Shown one piece after another: positions 1-9,312 of a stretch of 64,000 nt of DNA. The stretch spans positions 1-64,000 of the forward strand of contig JBBQZP010000026.1 in assembly GCA_038207585.1 (NCBI GenBank), read 5' to 3'. The notes below the pieces were generated by a model, which was not told where the DNA came from, searched no databases, and worked only from the letters and a program-made list of their open reading frames with translations. A program made the translations under genes and the position numbers. The number at the start of each line of letters is the position of its first letter. The first letter of the stretch is position 1. This stretch comes from JBBQZP01 sp038207585. GTDB lineage: Bacteria; Pseudomonadota; Alphaproteobacteria; Rhodobacterales; Rhodobacteraceae.

Positions 1-1471
1 GGCCTTTCGTGACGGGGTAGTGCAGTGCTTTGCCTCTGAGCATCAGGTCGATGTCGAAGCTGAGGACGCCGAAGCGTTCGCGCAGTCCGCCCTTTGCGCG
101 TGAGAGATGCGAGCGGAAGCGATGGCCGCCGAAATCGCGGACCCAGGTTTCTGTGGTAGCGTGGCGGGTCATGGTAACCTCGACCGGGGTATCGGGGCTG
201 GCGGGTGGAAAGCGCATCAACCATCCGGCGAGGCGCGACAGGGGGGACGCGCCACGCGTGATGGTCGCGCGGCCCTGAAAGCGGCGATTGTCCAGCACCA
301 GATGCAGATCCTTGAGCGCGTCGGGCAGGTTCGGGTAATCGGTCGCAAGAATGGCGGCAAAGACCGGTTGCAGCGGGGTGTCATTGCGTTGGGTGGTGAT
401 GGCAAAGGGGGCCATTGCGGCGCAGGCATCGGCGAGCAGCAAATCGTCGAGGCAGGGGCGAGCGCCGCAGGGGATGGTGCCGGCGATCAAAGCGCGGGTC
501 AGCACTGTGGATGGGATCGCAGGGATCTGCGGACCGTCGCCCGCCCCCGCGACCAGTGTCCAGTCACGCTGCACCGGGCCGTCGGGGCCAACACCCGCGA
601 CACGGACCCGCATCCCGCCGCAGTCGGTGCCGAACGGCAGCAGGCGGCAGGCGGCCCAATGGAGCGGGCGGGCGAGCGGCGTGATGGTGCGCGCCATGCC
701 CCAGCGTACGGGAAGCGCCATCGCCCAGAGGCCAAGGTGCATGATCGAAAGCTCCAACCCCGCACGAAAGCGGACGTTGCGGGCATTGAAGCGGGCCGGG
801 AACAGGGTGAGGTCGGGCGCGCCGATCAGGCTGGACCAGCGGTTTTTGACATCTGGTGACAGGGTGATGCGGGCAAGGCCGGACCAGCCGGGGCGCGGTT
901 TGGCCTGCCCGGCTTGCCAGATGTTCAAGGGTCGCCCAGCCTGCGCAAGGATCGCGCGGATCACGGAAAGCCCACGCGGGGCGCGGTTGCCGGGCAGGAT
1001 CACGCTTTCAATCAGGTGGATATCGGTCAAACCTTGGGAAAGATCGCGCACGGCTGCCGCCGACAGGGCCGGCACTGAACTGACGCCGGACAGCACGACG
1101 TGGCCTTTTGCTTTGGCCTCAGTATCCAATGTGGCGATGCCCGCCGTGAACTCTGCATCATCCGAAAGGTCAAGATAATCCGCGCCCGCTGCTATCGCGG
1201 CCTTTGCCACCCGGTAGGGATCATCGCCGTAGCCTTGGAATGGGCCTGCCGCATCGACCACGACACGGGGTGCCAGCGCCGACAGAGCCGCTGCAAAATC
1301 GGGGGCGTCGCGGTCAAGCCGGACCGCCGTTGCACCGATGCTGGCGGCCAAGTCCTGCGCGCGGCCAAGGTCGCGGCCTGCGACAATCACCCCGGCTTCG
1401 GCGGCCAGAGCGCGGCACAGGTTCGCGCCAAACACGCCCGCACCGCCGATGACCAGAACCCGGTTACTCAA
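1..1471 (-). CDS. Saccharopine dehydrogenase-like / DUF4166 protein (3' end outside window)
   Basis: The reading frame starts with a Rossmann NAD(P)-binding motif (VLVIGGAGVFGANL) within the first 20 residues, as in saccharopine dehydrogenase-like proteins. It continues for about 490 residues with a C-terminal part resembling DUF4166 (motifs WVRDFGGHRFRS and FDIDLMLRGKALHYP). The substrate is unknown; proteins of this layout are annotated as oxidoreductases on weak grounds. The only plausible start is TTG at 1471, because an in-frame TGA directly precedes it. That start overlaps the stop of the upstream DCC gene by 8 bases, which suggests translational coupling. The gene runs off the left edge of the window with no stop seen. 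Confidence 0.75.
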   Translation of the reverse strand, partial: MSNRVLVIGGAGVFGANLCRALAAEAGVIVAGRDLGRAQDLAASIGATAVRLDRDAPDFAAALSALAPRVVVDAAGPFQGYGDDPYRVAKAAIAAGADYLDLSDDAEFTAGIATLDTEAKAKGHVVLSGVSSVPALSAAAVRDLSQGLTDIHLIESVILPGNRAPRGLSVIRAILAQAGRPLNIWQAGQAKPRPGWSGLARITLSPDVKNRWSSLIGAPDLTLFPARFNARNVRFRAGLELSIMHLGLWAMALPVRWGMARTITPLARPLHWAACRLLPFGTDCGGMRVRVAGVGPDGPVQRDWTLVAGAGDGPQIPAIPSTVLTRALIAGTIPCGARPCLDDLLLADACAAMAPFAITTQRNDTPLQPVFAAILATDYPNLPDALKDLHLVLDNRRFQGRATITRGASPLSRLAGWLMRFPPASPDTPVEVTMTRHATTETWVRDFGGHRFRSHLSRAKGGLRERFGVLSFDIDLMLRGKALHYPVTKG

Positions 1472-1874
1472 TCAACCGCGCCTTGAGCGCCGCCGACGGC
1501 ACCGGGCAGGCCTGCCGCCCAAGCCGGTAGCGGTTGCGGGCGAGGCGGTCGTAAAGCCAGTCCGCCACAGGCCGGGGGATCAGGTTCAGCACGCCGAACG
1601 CCGCCCATGGCCAGCCCATCGCCCGCATCGCGGCGGTAAAGGCGCGCAGCTTGATATGGGGCGTGCCGTCCACGATGACGATATTCGTCTCCATCGCGCG
1701 GCCGTCCAGCCCGTGGGTGGCATAAAGCGCCTGCCCCATGGGCGAATGGGCGGTGACAAAGCGGAAGCGTCGCGCGGTGTCATGGCGCGCGACCAGCCGG
1801 GCGAAGGCGGAACAAAAAACACAGGTGCCATCGAACAGGATCAGGTCGGTGGTGGGGGTGGTCATGGCGCACAC
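1464..1874 (-). CDS. DCC-family thiol-disulfide oxidoreductase-like protein (DUF393)
   Basis: A 136-residue protein with the family signature near the N terminus: LILFDGTCVFCSAF, in which the DGxCxxC motif gives the DCC family its name. Length and motif fit DUF393 proteins, predicted thioredoxin-like oxidoreductases of unproven function. Start is at MCAM or the second Met (MTTPTTD), three codons later; the sequence does not decide. It overlaps the following saccharopine-dehydrogenase-like gene, so the two probably form one transcript on the minus strand. Confidence 0.8.
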   Translation of the reverse strand: MCAMTTPTTDLILFDGTCVFCSAFARLVARHDTARRFRFVTAHSPMGQALYATHGLDGRAMETNIVIVDGTPHIKLRAFTAAMRAMGWPWAAFGVLNLIPRPVADWLYDRLARNRYRLGRQACPVPSAALKARLIE

Positions 1875-1922
1875 TCTGGTTACGCACCAAAGGTGGCGCG
1901 GGGCGGCAGGCTTTGCAATGGG

Positions 1923-2341
1923 TCATGGGCGCGCAGGCGGGCCGGACAATTGCATCAGAACGGACGCGAGATGTGCAACGCCGAGAGTGGCTTCCCAGAC
2001 GGCCAGGGCGAACGGGTTCGTTGCAATCAGGAAAAAGACCCAAATCGGCGCCATGACTGCTGCCGCAAACGGTGGGGCACCCGCTATCAACGAAAGTGCC
2101 AAGCCCGCCATTGATGCGTCCAACGCCGTCACACAGACAGCGCCGACAAAGGCAATAAAAGCCCTTCCCACCCTCGGTTGGCAAAGAGCGGAGCGGCGAC
2201 ACTACCCGCTGTCCCGGCCCCGAGAAGCACCGCGAACAACAGCGCCACACTTCTGTCACCCATCGGATAAATACAGATCGCAACCGCTAGGCCGCTTAAG
2301 GCCACGCATCCCGCAATCACCGACCGTTCCGTTTTATGCAT
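1923..2341 (-). pseudogene. Small membrane protein, split by a one-base frameshift
   Basis: Two hydrophobic frames lie head to tail. Frame one (2341 down to about 2175) begins MHKTERSVIAGC and has two likely membrane spans, then leaves the membrane-like pattern at ANRGW. Frame two (about 2171 down to 1923) continues with GRAFIAFVGAV and two or three more hydrophobic segments. Adding one G in the run TGGG near 2172 joins them into a single protein of about 139 residues with four or five spans. I infer one gene, either truly frameshifted or miscalled in the assembly. No function is recognised. Confidence 0.55.
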
Positions 2342-2519
2342 CTTTTGCCTCGTGCCTTACCGACCCTTGCACTCGCACCCGTCCTACGCAAAGCCTGCGC
2401 ATACCTCGTCCAAAGGATGTGCAGATGCCCTTCCCCTTGCACCCCCCCGCGTTATGTTCCATGAAACGATGAAATGCCCTTTGCACCGCATGTCGGTGCC
2501 CGAACCACATGGCGGACCG

Positions 2520-3494
2520 ATGTCGGATGAGAACCTGAAACCCAGCGAAGAAATCTCGGTGCGCGAGGTGTTCGGGATTGACAGCGATATGAAGATCAAG
2601 GGCTTTGCCGCGCGCACCGACCGGGTGCCCGACATCGACTCCACCTACAAGTTCGACCCCGATACCACTTTGGCCATCCTTGCAGGCTTTGCCTACAATC
2701 GACGTGTGATGATTCAGGGCTATCACGGCACCGGAAAATCGACCCATATCGAACAGGTCGCGGCGCGGCTGAACTGGCCTGCGGTGCGGGTGAACCTGGA
2801 TAGCCACATCTCCCGGATCGACCTGATCGGCAAGGATGCGATCAAGCTGCGCGACGGCAAGCAGGTGACGGAATTTCACGAAGGCATTCTGCCTTGGGCC
2901 TTACGCAACCCCGTGGCCATCGTGTTCGATGAATACGACGCGGGCCGCGCCGATGTGATGTTCGTGATCCAGCGCGTGCTGGAGCATGACGGCAAGCTGA
3001 CCCTGCTGGACCAGAACGAGATCATCACCCCGCACCCCTATTTCCGCCTGTTCGCGACGTCAAACACCGTAGGTCTGGGCGATACCACCGGGCTTTACCA
3101 CGGTGTGCAGCAGATCAACCAGGCGCAGATGGACCGGTGGAGCCTTGTGGCAACCCTGAATTACCTCAGCCACGATGCCGAAACCGCGATCGTTCTGTCG
3201 AAGAACCCGCATTACAACACCGAAAAAGGCCGCAAGCAAATCTCCCAGATGGTCACGGTCGCCGATCTGACCCGCACCGCTTTTATGAACGGCGATCTGT
3301 CCACCGTGATGTCGCCCCGCACCGTGATCACCTGGGCGCAGAACGCCGAGATTTTCCGCAACGTGGGCTATGCCTTCCGCCTGACGTTCCTGAACAAATG
3401 TGACGAGCTGGAACGCCAGACCGTGGCCGAATTCTACCAGCGCTGCTTTGCCGAGGAACTGCCGGAATCGGCGGCGAGCATGGCGATGAAGTGA
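2520..3494 (+). CDS. cobS: Aerobic cobaltochelatase subunit CobS
   Basis: CobS is the AAA+ ATPase of the three-part cobaltochelatase CobNST, which inserts Co2+ into hydrogenobyrinic acid a,c-diamide in the cytoplasm. The protein has 324 residues, normal for the family. It shows the CobS N-terminal motif SVREVFGIDSDMK, a Walker A motif (GYHGTGKST) and Walker B (IVFDEYDAG). I chose ATG 2520 (MSDENLKPS) because family members begin just ahead of the SVREVFG motif; the frame is open further upstream to 2352. The stop overlaps the next gene by 4 bases (ATGA). The rest of the cob cluster lies about 24 kb downstream, except cobT at 4227. Confidence 0.95.
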   Translation: MSDENLKPSEEISVREVFGIDSDMKIKGFAARTDRVPDIDSTYKFDPDTTLAILAGFAYNRRVMIQGYHGTGKSTHIEQVAARLNWPAVRVNLDSHISRIDLIGKDAIKLRDGKQVTEFHEGILPWALRNPVAIVFDEYDAGRADVMFVIQRVLEHDGKLTLLDQNEIITPHPYFRLFATSNTVGLGDTTGLYHGVQQINQAQMDRWSLVATLNYLSHDAETAIVLSKNPHYNTEKGRKQISQMVTVADLTRTAFMNGDLSTVMSPRTVITWAQNAEIFRNVGYAFRLTFLNKCDELERQTVAEFYQRCFAEELPESAASMAMK

Positions 3495-3853
3495 AACGGG
3501 CGGCGCTGTTGCTGCTTGCGTTGGCATCCCCCGCGCTTGCGTTGGACCGTGCGGCCCGATACCCCGCCGCGCAATGTGCGGCGTTCTGGCTGGGGCGCGA
3601 TGACTATGCTCGCGCCTCTCCCTATCTGGACCGTGACACCGCCGATCTGAAACTGGCGCAAACATCGCGCGACCTCGCGGTTGCGCTGAACGGTGGAAAC
3701 GCCGCCGAGGTCGATGCCTTCATCACGCAGGAACGCAAGGTCATGGCCTTTATGCTTGATGCGTTCATTTTTGGCGGTGACGCACAGAGCCGCGACGTGC
3801 ATGATCGGCTGCTGCAAACCTGTAACGATCTCGCCCAGGAGCCCGCCCCATGA
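3491..3853 (+). CDS. Small exported protein between cobS and cobT
   Basis: A 120-residue protein of unknown function. The first 18 residues (MKRAALLLLALASPALAL) look like a cleavable signal peptide ending at an AxA site, so the mature protein is probably periplasmic. It has two cysteines in the mature part (QCAAFW and QTCNDL), which could form a disulfide. Start and stop each overlap the neighbours by 4 bases, so it is translationally coupled between cobS and the next small gene. I do not recognise a family. Confidence 0.75.
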   Translation: MKRAALLLLALASPALALDRAARYPAAQCAAFWLGRDDYARASPYLDRDTADLKLAQTSRDLAVALNGGNAAEVDAFITQERKVMAFMLDAFIFGGDAQSRDVHDRLLQTCNDLAQEPAP

Positions 3854-4179
3854 CCGAAGACGATATCGAAGCCGAAGCCGCGATCCACATCGCTACGACG
3901 ATCGAGAAGAACGCGGAATACGCGGGGCTCAAGATCGTTGCGTCAGGGTTTGCCTTTGGCGCTGTGGCGATGGCACTCGGGGCCAGTCTGGTGGCAGCCT
4001 TTGGCTGGATGGTGCTTCTGTGCGCGGTCCGCGAGGCCAAGCATGAAATCATGCAGCACATGCGCCACGCGGAACTGGCAGGCATCTACCGCAAACGCCC
4101 CGATCTGGTGCAACTGGTCGGCGAAACCGTCACCGCGATGCGGTCAGACGGGAAAATCTGGCGCTCGCTGTCGCAATAG
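3850..4179 (+). CDS. Small membrane protein between cobS and cobT
   Basis: A 109-residue protein of unknown function. An acidic N terminus (MTEDDIEAEA) is followed by one long or two short hydrophobic segments at about residues 30-60 (VASGFAFGAVAMALGASLVA and nearby), then a charged C-terminal half. The start overlaps the preceding gene by ATGA, and cobT begins 47 bases after the stop. Its place between two cobaltochelatase subunits makes co-transcription with them likely. A role in cobalt or cobalamin metabolism is only a guess from position. Confidence 0.7.
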   Translation: MTEDDIEAEAAIHIATTIEKNAEYAGLKIVASGFAFGAVAMALGASLVAAFGWMVLLCAVREAKHEIMQHMRHAELAGIYRKRPDLVQLVGETVTAMRSDGKIWRSLSQ

Positions 4180-4226
4180 CGCGGCACCCCTTGCCGACCG
4201 TTTAATCCGGTGGTTTACCTGATCCC

Positions 4227-6098
4227 ATGAACAAAACGTCTGACAACCCCGCCGATCCGTTCAAAAAGGCTCTGGCCGAAGCGACCAAGACGCTAGCCGA
4301 TGATCCGGATATGGCTGTGACCTATTCGGTCGACCCCTCGGGGATGACCAAGGATGGCATGCGCCTGCCGCAGGTCAGCCGCCGCATGACGCGCGACGAG
4401 GTGATGCTGGCCCGTGGCACCGCCGATGCCTTCGCGCTGCGCCGCCGGCACCACAATGATGCGACCGAGGCGCGCTATGCCCCCACCGGTGCGCTGGCAC
4501 GTGAGATTTACGATGCGATGGAAACCGCGCGCTGCGAGGCCGTGGGCATCCGCACCATGCCGGGCACCGCCGGAAACATCGACGCCAAGATCGGGTATGA
4601 GGCCGACCGCAAGGGCTATGCCCAGATCACGCAGGCGTCCGATGCACCGCTTGCCACGGCGGCGGGCTATCTGGTGCGGCATCTGGCAACAGGCCGCGAT
4701 CTGCCCAAGGGCGCGGACAACGTGATGAACCTGTGGCGCGGTTTCATCGAGGATCAGGCAGCGGGCAGTCTGGAAAACCTTGATCATGTGCTGGGCGATC
4801 AGGCGGCCTTTGCGCGTCTGACCCGCAAGGTCATCGCCGATCTTGGCTACGGTGATCAGTTGGGCGACGACCCCGATCTGGATGACCAGGACCCCGCAGG
4901 CGACGACGCCGAGGAAGATCAGGATCAGCCCGACAGCACCGGCAATGACGAGGATGAGGGCGAAGACGCCGAAGGCACGCCCGAACAAAGCCAGGAAGAA
5001 CAGCAAGATGCGGCACAGGCGCAGGTGTCGGAAGACGACAGTGCCGACATGGAACAGGGCGACGAGGCCGAACTGCCCGAAGGCGAGGCCCCGCTGGAAC
5101 CCCCGCCGCCCGCCGCCTATTCCGACGCCGATCCGAATTATACGGTGTTCACAACGGCTTTTGATGAGGAAATCAAGGCCGAAGACCTTGCCGAACCCGC
5201 TGAGTTGGAGCGCCTGCGCGCTTACCTCGACCAACAGCTTGAACCCTTGAAAGGGGCCGTGTCGCGCCTTGCCAACAAGCTGCAACGCCGCCTGCAAGCC
5301 CAGCAGAACCGCAGTTGGGAATTCGATCTGGAGGAAGGCACGCTGGATGCGGGCCGTCTGGCGCGGGTTGTTGCGAACCCGACCACGCCCCTGTCCTTCA
5401 AGGTCGAAAAAGACACCGAATTCCGCGACACTTGCGTGACGTTGCTTCTGGACAACTCGGGCTCGATGCGGGGACGGCCGATTTCCATCGCCGCGATCTG
5501 CGCCGATGTTCTGGCCCGCACGCTGGAACGCTGTTCGGTCAAAGTCGAGATTCTGGGCTTTACCACCCGCGCCTGGAAGGGCGGGCAAAGCCGCGAGCAA
5601 TGGCTGGCAGGCGGGCGGGCGGCGCAACCGGGGCGGCTGAACGATCTGCGCCACATCATCTATAAATCGGCGGATGCGCCGTGGCGCAGGTCACGCAATA
5701 ATCTGGGCCTGATGATGAAAGAGGGCCTTCTGAAAGAAAACATCGACGGTGAGGCGCTGGAATGGGCGCACCGGCGCATGGCCGCCCGGCGCGAGGCGCG
5801 CAAGATCCTGATGGTGATTTCCGACGGCGCACCGGTGGATGATTCCACGCTGTCGGTCAACCCGGCCAGCTACCTTGAAAAGCACCTGCGCGATGTGATT
5901 GCGATGGTCGAAAAGCGCCGTCAGGTCGAACTGATCGCCATCGGCATCGGCCATGATGTGACCCGCTATTACCAGCGCGCCGTCACCATCACCGATGTCG
6001 AACAACTGGCAGGCGCGATGACCGAACAGCTTGCAGGGCTTTTCGACAGCGATCCGCGCAAACGCGCGCGGACGCTGGGGATGCGGAAGGCCGGTTGA
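4227..6098 (+). CDS. cobT: Aerobic cobaltochelatase subunit CobT
   Basis: CobT is the integrin-I-domain subunit that forms the AAA+ chaperone ring with CobS and drives cobalt insertion by CobN. The protein has 623 residues, close to the usual length. It has an N-terminal domain, then a long acidic, low-complexity linker (about residues 210-300, rich in D, E and Q), then a C-terminal von Willebrand A domain with a clear MIDAS motif (LLLDNSGSMRGRP, about residue 410) and a second acidic site motif (VISDGAPVDD). The stop TGA overlaps the start of the downstream peptidase gene by one base (TGATG). Confidence 0.95.
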   Translation: MNKTSDNPADPFKKALAEATKTLADDPDMAVTYSVDPSGMTKDGMRLPQVSRRMTRDEVMLARGTADAFALRRRHHNDATEARYAPTGALAREIYDAMETARCEAVGIRTMPGTAGNIDAKIGYEADRKGYAQITQASDAPLATAAGYLVRHLATGRDLPKGADNVMNLWRGFIEDQAAGSLENLDHVLGDQAAFARLTRKVIADLGYGDQLGDDPDLDDQDPAGDDAEEDQDQPDSTGNDEDEGEDAEGTPEQSQEEQQDAAQAQVSEDDSADMEQGDEAELPEGEAPLEPPPPAAYSDADPNYTVFTTAFDEEIKAEDLAEPAELERLRAYLDQQLEPLKGAVSRLANKLQRRLQAQQNRSWEFDLEEGTLDAGRLARVVANPTTPLSFKVEKDTEFRDTCVTLLLDNSGSMRGRPISIAAICADVLARTLERCSVKVEILGFTTRAWKGGQSREQWLAGGRAAQPGRLNDLRHIIYKSADAPWRRSRNNLGLMMKEGLLKENIDGEALEWAHRRMAARREARKILMVISDGAPVDDSTLSVNPASYLEKHLRDVIAMVEKRRQVELIAIGIGHDVTRYYQRAVTITDVEQLAGAMTEQLAGLFDSDPRKRARTLGMRKAG

Positions 6099-7900
6099 TG
6101 TTCCAGAGCTTTGACGCCAAGGCCGACCCGGCGCAGGGCCCTGCCCGGCTGGCGGCATTGCGCGCGGCTTTGGCAGCGGACGGGTTGGCAGGCTTTATCG
6201 TGCCGCGCGCCGATGCGCATCAGGGCGAATATGTCGCCGACCGTGATGAACGTCTGGCTTGGCTTACGGGGTTTACCGGATCAGCCGGGTTCTGCATCGT
6301 GCTGCCCGACATTGCCGGTATCTTTGTTGACGGGCGTTACCGCACACAGATCAAATCGCAGGTCAGCCAATCCGCCTATACTCCGGTCGCATGGCCCGAG
6401 GTGAAACCGGGCGACTGGCTGCGCGACCATCTGGCAGCAGGCGTCGTCGGGTTTGATCCCTGGCTGCATACCAGCGACGAGATTGCAAAACTTGAGACAG
6501 CACTTGAAGGCAGCGGTGTAACCCTTCGCCAGTGCAGGAATTTTGTTGATTCGATCTGGCCGGATCAACCCGCCCCGCCGCACGGCAAAGCCTTTGCCCA
6601 GCCTGATGCGCTGACGGGTGCCTCCAGTGCCGACAAGCGTGCGAAGCTGGCCGAAACCCTGCGCCGCGCAGGGCAGACGGCGGCGGTGCTGACGCTGCCC
6701 GACAGCATCTGCTGGCTTTTGAACATCCGCGGCTCGGACGTGGCGCGTATTCCCATCCTGCACGGCTTTGCGATCGTGCATGATGACGCGCGCCTGACGC
6801 TGTTCGCCGACCCCGCCAAGTTTGATGACGCCCTGCGCGCTCATCTTGGCCCGCAGGTCAGCCTGCGCCCCGAAAAGGCGTTTGTTCCCGCCCTGCACAC
6901 CTTGCCCGGCCCGGTGCGGGTGGACCCCGCGACCGCCCCTCTGGCCGTTCAGCACGAATTGCAGGAGGCCGGGGTGGAAACCGCCAAGGGCGACGATCCC
7001 TGCCGCCTGCCAAAAGCCCGCAAGACCGAGGCTGAACTGACCGGCATCCGTGAAGCCCATGCACGCGACGGTGCGGCGATGGTGGAATTTCTGGCATGGC
7101 TGGATGCCGAAGCGCCAAAGGGCAAACTGACCGAGATTGCCGTGGTCAGCGCGCTCGAAGGCTTCAGGCGCGCGACGAACATGCTGCATGACCTCAGCTT
7201 TGATACCATTTGCGGCGCGGGGCCGAACGGCGCGATCATGCATTACCGCGTGACCGAAGACACCAACCGACCCGTCCGCGCGAATGAACTGCTGCTGATC
7301 GACAGCGGCGCGCAATATGTCGACGGCACCACCGACATCACCCGCACAATCGCTATCGGCGACCCCGGTGATGATGCCCGCGCGGCCTATACCCGCGTGT
7401 TGCAGGGCCTGATCGCCGTTTCGCGCGTGCGCTTTCCGCGCGGACTTGCGGGCCGCGATCTGGACGGGCTTGCGCGCTATAACCTGTGGCTTGCGGGGCA
7501 GGATTACGATCACGGCACCGGGCACGGGGTCGGCGCGTTCCTGTCGGTGCATGAAGGGCCGCAGCGCCTAAGCCGCCTGGGCGAAGTGCCGCTGGAGGCG
7601 GGGATGATCCTGTCGAACGAGCCCGGCTATTACCGTGAGGGGGCGTTTGGCATCCGGCTGGAAAACCTGATTGTGGTGCAGGACGCACCGACCCTGCCCG
7701 GCGGCGATGCCCGCCAGCAATATTCCTTTGAAACACTCGCCTTCGTGCCCTTTGACCGCCGTCTGATCCACGCCGACTGGCTATCAAGCGGCGAGCGTGC
7801 ATGGCTTGATGCCTATCACGCAACGACCCGCGATCTGGCCCTGCCGCGCGTGTCGGACACAGCAAAGGACTGGCTTGAGGCAGCTTGCGCCCCGCTTTAG
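6098..7900 (+). CDS. Aminopeptidase P family protein (peptidase M24, Xaa-Pro aminopeptidase)
   Basis: A 600-residue, three-domain aminopeptidase P. Two N-terminal creatinase-like domains (for example GFIVPRADAHQGEY) precede a pita-bread catalytic domain that carries the dinuclear metal ligands: Asp in LLIDSGAQYVDGTTD, Asp in DITRTIAIG, His in HGTGHGVGAF and Glu in NEPGYYREGAFGIRLEN. It should remove an N-terminal residue ahead of proline from peptides in the cytoplasm. ATG 6098 is used; a TTG one codon earlier is in frame. It is probably co-transcribed with cobT by chance of location. Confidence 0.92.
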   Translation: MFQSFDAKADPAQGPARLAALRAALAADGLAGFIVPRADAHQGEYVADRDERLAWLTGFTGSAGFCIVLPDIAGIFVDGRYRTQIKSQVSQSAYTPVAWPEVKPGDWLRDHLAAGVVGFDPWLHTSDEIAKLETALEGSGVTLRQCRNFVDSIWPDQPAPPHGKAFAQPDALTGASSADKRAKLAETLRRAGQTAAVLTLPDSICWLLNIRGSDVARIPILHGFAIVHDDARLTLFADPAKFDDALRAHLGPQVSLRPEKAFVPALHTLPGPVRVDPATAPLAVQHELQEAGVETAKGDDPCRLPKARKTEAELTGIREAHARDGAAMVEFLAWLDAEAPKGKLTEIAVVSALEGFRRATNMLHDLSFDTICGAGPNGAIMHYRVTEDTNRPVRANELLLIDSGAQYVDGTTDITRTIAIGDPGDDARAAYTRVLQGLIAVSRVRFPRGLAGRDLDGLARYNLWLAGQDYDHGTGHGVGAFLSVHEGPQRLSRLGEVPLEAGMILSNEPGYYREGAFGIRLENLIVVQDAPTLPGGDARQQYSFETLAFVPFDRRLIHADWLSSGERAWLDAYHATTRDLALPRVSDTAKDWLEAACAPL

Positions 7901-7960
7901 CATTGCGCCGCGCGGGTGCCGCGGATTAGGGTGCCGCGAACCCCATCGCAGGAGCGTATC

Positions 7961-8299
7961 ATGGCCCATATCACCATCCGCAAAGCCCCCGGCACTTATG
8001 TCGTGCGCGCGAATGGCGCCGTGATCGGCGAGACGACGCGGGCGCTGGAACTGACCGAAGGCGGCATGTCACCCGTCATCTACATCCCGCGCGACGATAT
8101 GGCGCTGGCACTGATGGACAAGACCGCGCGCGAAACCACCTGCCCGCACAAGGGCGTTGCCAGCTATTATTCAGTGACAGCGCCGGGCGGCACGCTGGCC
8201 AATGCGGTCTGGTCCTATGAGACGCCGCACGACGCAGTCAACGAAATCGCCGGACATATGGCGTTTTACACCGACCGGATCACGGTGGAAAGGGTCTAG
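7961..8299 (+). CDS. DUF427 domain-containing protein
   Basis: A 112-residue protein with the DUF427 pattern: RVIGET-like strand (NGAVIGETTRALEL), VIYIPRDDM, CPHKGVASYYSV and a final MAFYTDRITVE. The cysteine and histidine in TCPHKG are conserved in the family. Function is unknown. ATG 7961 is preceded by GGAG at a good distance. It is convergent with sufE and their stop codons overlap by 4 bases. Confidence 0.88.
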   Translation: MAHITIRKAPGTYVVRANGAVIGETTRALELTEGGMSPVIYIPRDDMALALMDKTARETTCPHKGVASYYSVTAPGGTLANAVWSYETPHDAVNEIAGHMAFYTDRITVERV

Positions 8300-8727
8300 C
8301 CCGCCGTCCCGGACACCTCCGCAGCCACTTTGCGGATACGCTCCACCATCGCGCGCACGCCGTTTGATCTTTGCGCCGACAGATGTTCGTTCAGCCCCAA
8401 CCGCGCCAAAGCGGCCGGCGCGTCAACCCGGCCCACCTCGGCCACGCTTAGCCCGGAATAAAGCGCGTGCAGAATGGCCACGAGGCCGCGCACGATCATC
8501 GCATCGCTTTCGCCCTCGAAATCAAACACCGCATCCGGCCCCTGCCCGGTGACGACCGGCCTGATCCAGACCTGACTGGCGCAGCCGTCGACGCGTGTCG
8601 CGGGCACTCGGAACGCTTCGGGCAGCGCAGGCATGGCCTTCCCAAGGTCGATCACATGGCGATAGCGGTCTTCCCAATCGTCCAGAAATTCGAACGTCTC
8701 GGCGATGTCTTCGAAGGCGGGGGTCAT
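8296..8727 (-). CDS. sufE: SufE family cysteine desulfuration protein
   Basis: SufE accepts persulfide sulfur from the SufS cysteine desulfurase and passes it to the SufBCD scaffold during Fe-S cluster assembly. The 143-residue product shows the SufE core: WEDRYRHVIDLGK, then the acceptor cysteine in VDGCASQVWI, and the C-terminal LSAQRSNGVRAMVERI. I start at ATG 8727 (MTPAFEDIAETF), which has GGAG ahead of it; an upstream in-frame ATG at 8781 would add 18 residues that do not fit the family. No other suf gene is nearby. Confidence 0.93.
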   Translation of the reverse strand: MTPAFEDIAETFEFLDDWEDRYRHVIDLGKAMPALPEAFRVPATRVDGCASQVWIRPVVTGQGPDAVFDFEGESDAMIVRGLVAILHALYSGLSVAEVGRVDAPAALARLGLNEHLSAQRSNGVRAMVERIRKVAAEVSGTAG

Positions 8728-8853
8728 CAATTTCTCCGGTGGCGTGGGGTTGAGGTAGGACAATGGGCGCAAAACGTCCACCCCGACCCGCAGAGGCGCT
8801 TTTCAAAGCGCGGCTGATCGGCTACCCAAGGGGCAACATATTGGGGGAAGTGC

Positions 8854-9312
8854 ATGTTCAGACCGCTGGTGATCTTGCTATCGGTAATGCTGGTGCTGAC
8901 AAGTTGTGGCCGCATCCGCGACTCGCGCCTCAATCCGTTCAACTGGTTTGGCCGCGCGCAACCGATCGAAACCGTGGCGGTGGATGCGGGCAGGCCTGTC
9001 GATCCGCGCCCCTTGGTGGCGCAGGTGCTGACGCTGAACATCGACGCGGTGCAGGGCGGAGCCATCGTGCGCGCCAAGGGTCTGCCGCCGACCCAAGGTT
9101 ATTGGAACGGCGCGCTGGTGCCGCTGGAGTTGGATGAAAACGGCGTGCAGGTTTACGAATTCCGCATCGCGCCGCCGTTTCAGCCGAACCCGGTCGTGAA
9201 CCAGTTCTCGCGTGAGGTGACGGTGGGCGCGTTTGTGACCAACCGCCAGTTGGAATCGATCCGCCAGATTGTTGTGCAGGGGGCCGGGAACGCGCTGTCG
9301 AGCCGCCGTTAA
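8854..9312 (+). CDS. Putative lipoprotein
   Basis: A 152-residue protein with a short hydrophobic leader and a lipobox (LVLTSCG, Cys about residue 18), so it is likely a lipid-anchored periplasmic or outer-membrane protein. The mature part is compact and has no motif I can assign. GGGGGAAG lies just ahead of ATG 8854. It is divergent from sufE and convergent with rnd, whose stop overlaps its own by 4 bases. Function unknown. Confidence 0.8.
   Translation: MFRPLVILLSVMLVLTSCGRIRDSRLNPFNWFGRAQPIETVAVDAGRPVDPRPLVAQVLTLNIDAVQGGAIVRAKGLPPTQGYWNGALVPLELDENGVQVYEFRIAPPFQPNPVVNQFSREVTVGAFVTNRQLESIRQIVVQGAGNALSSRR

Noticed and set aside
107..859. Plus-strand open frames of 250 and 275 codons over the first 1.2 kb
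   Set aside because: They lie opposite the saccharopine-dehydrogenase-like gene, have high Arg/Gly/Ala content and no family motif. They are shadows of the GC-rich minus-strand gene.
4293..5654. 453-codon minus-strand frame opposite cobT
   Set aside because: Product is His/Arg/Gly-rich without motifs; cobT on the plus strand is certain.
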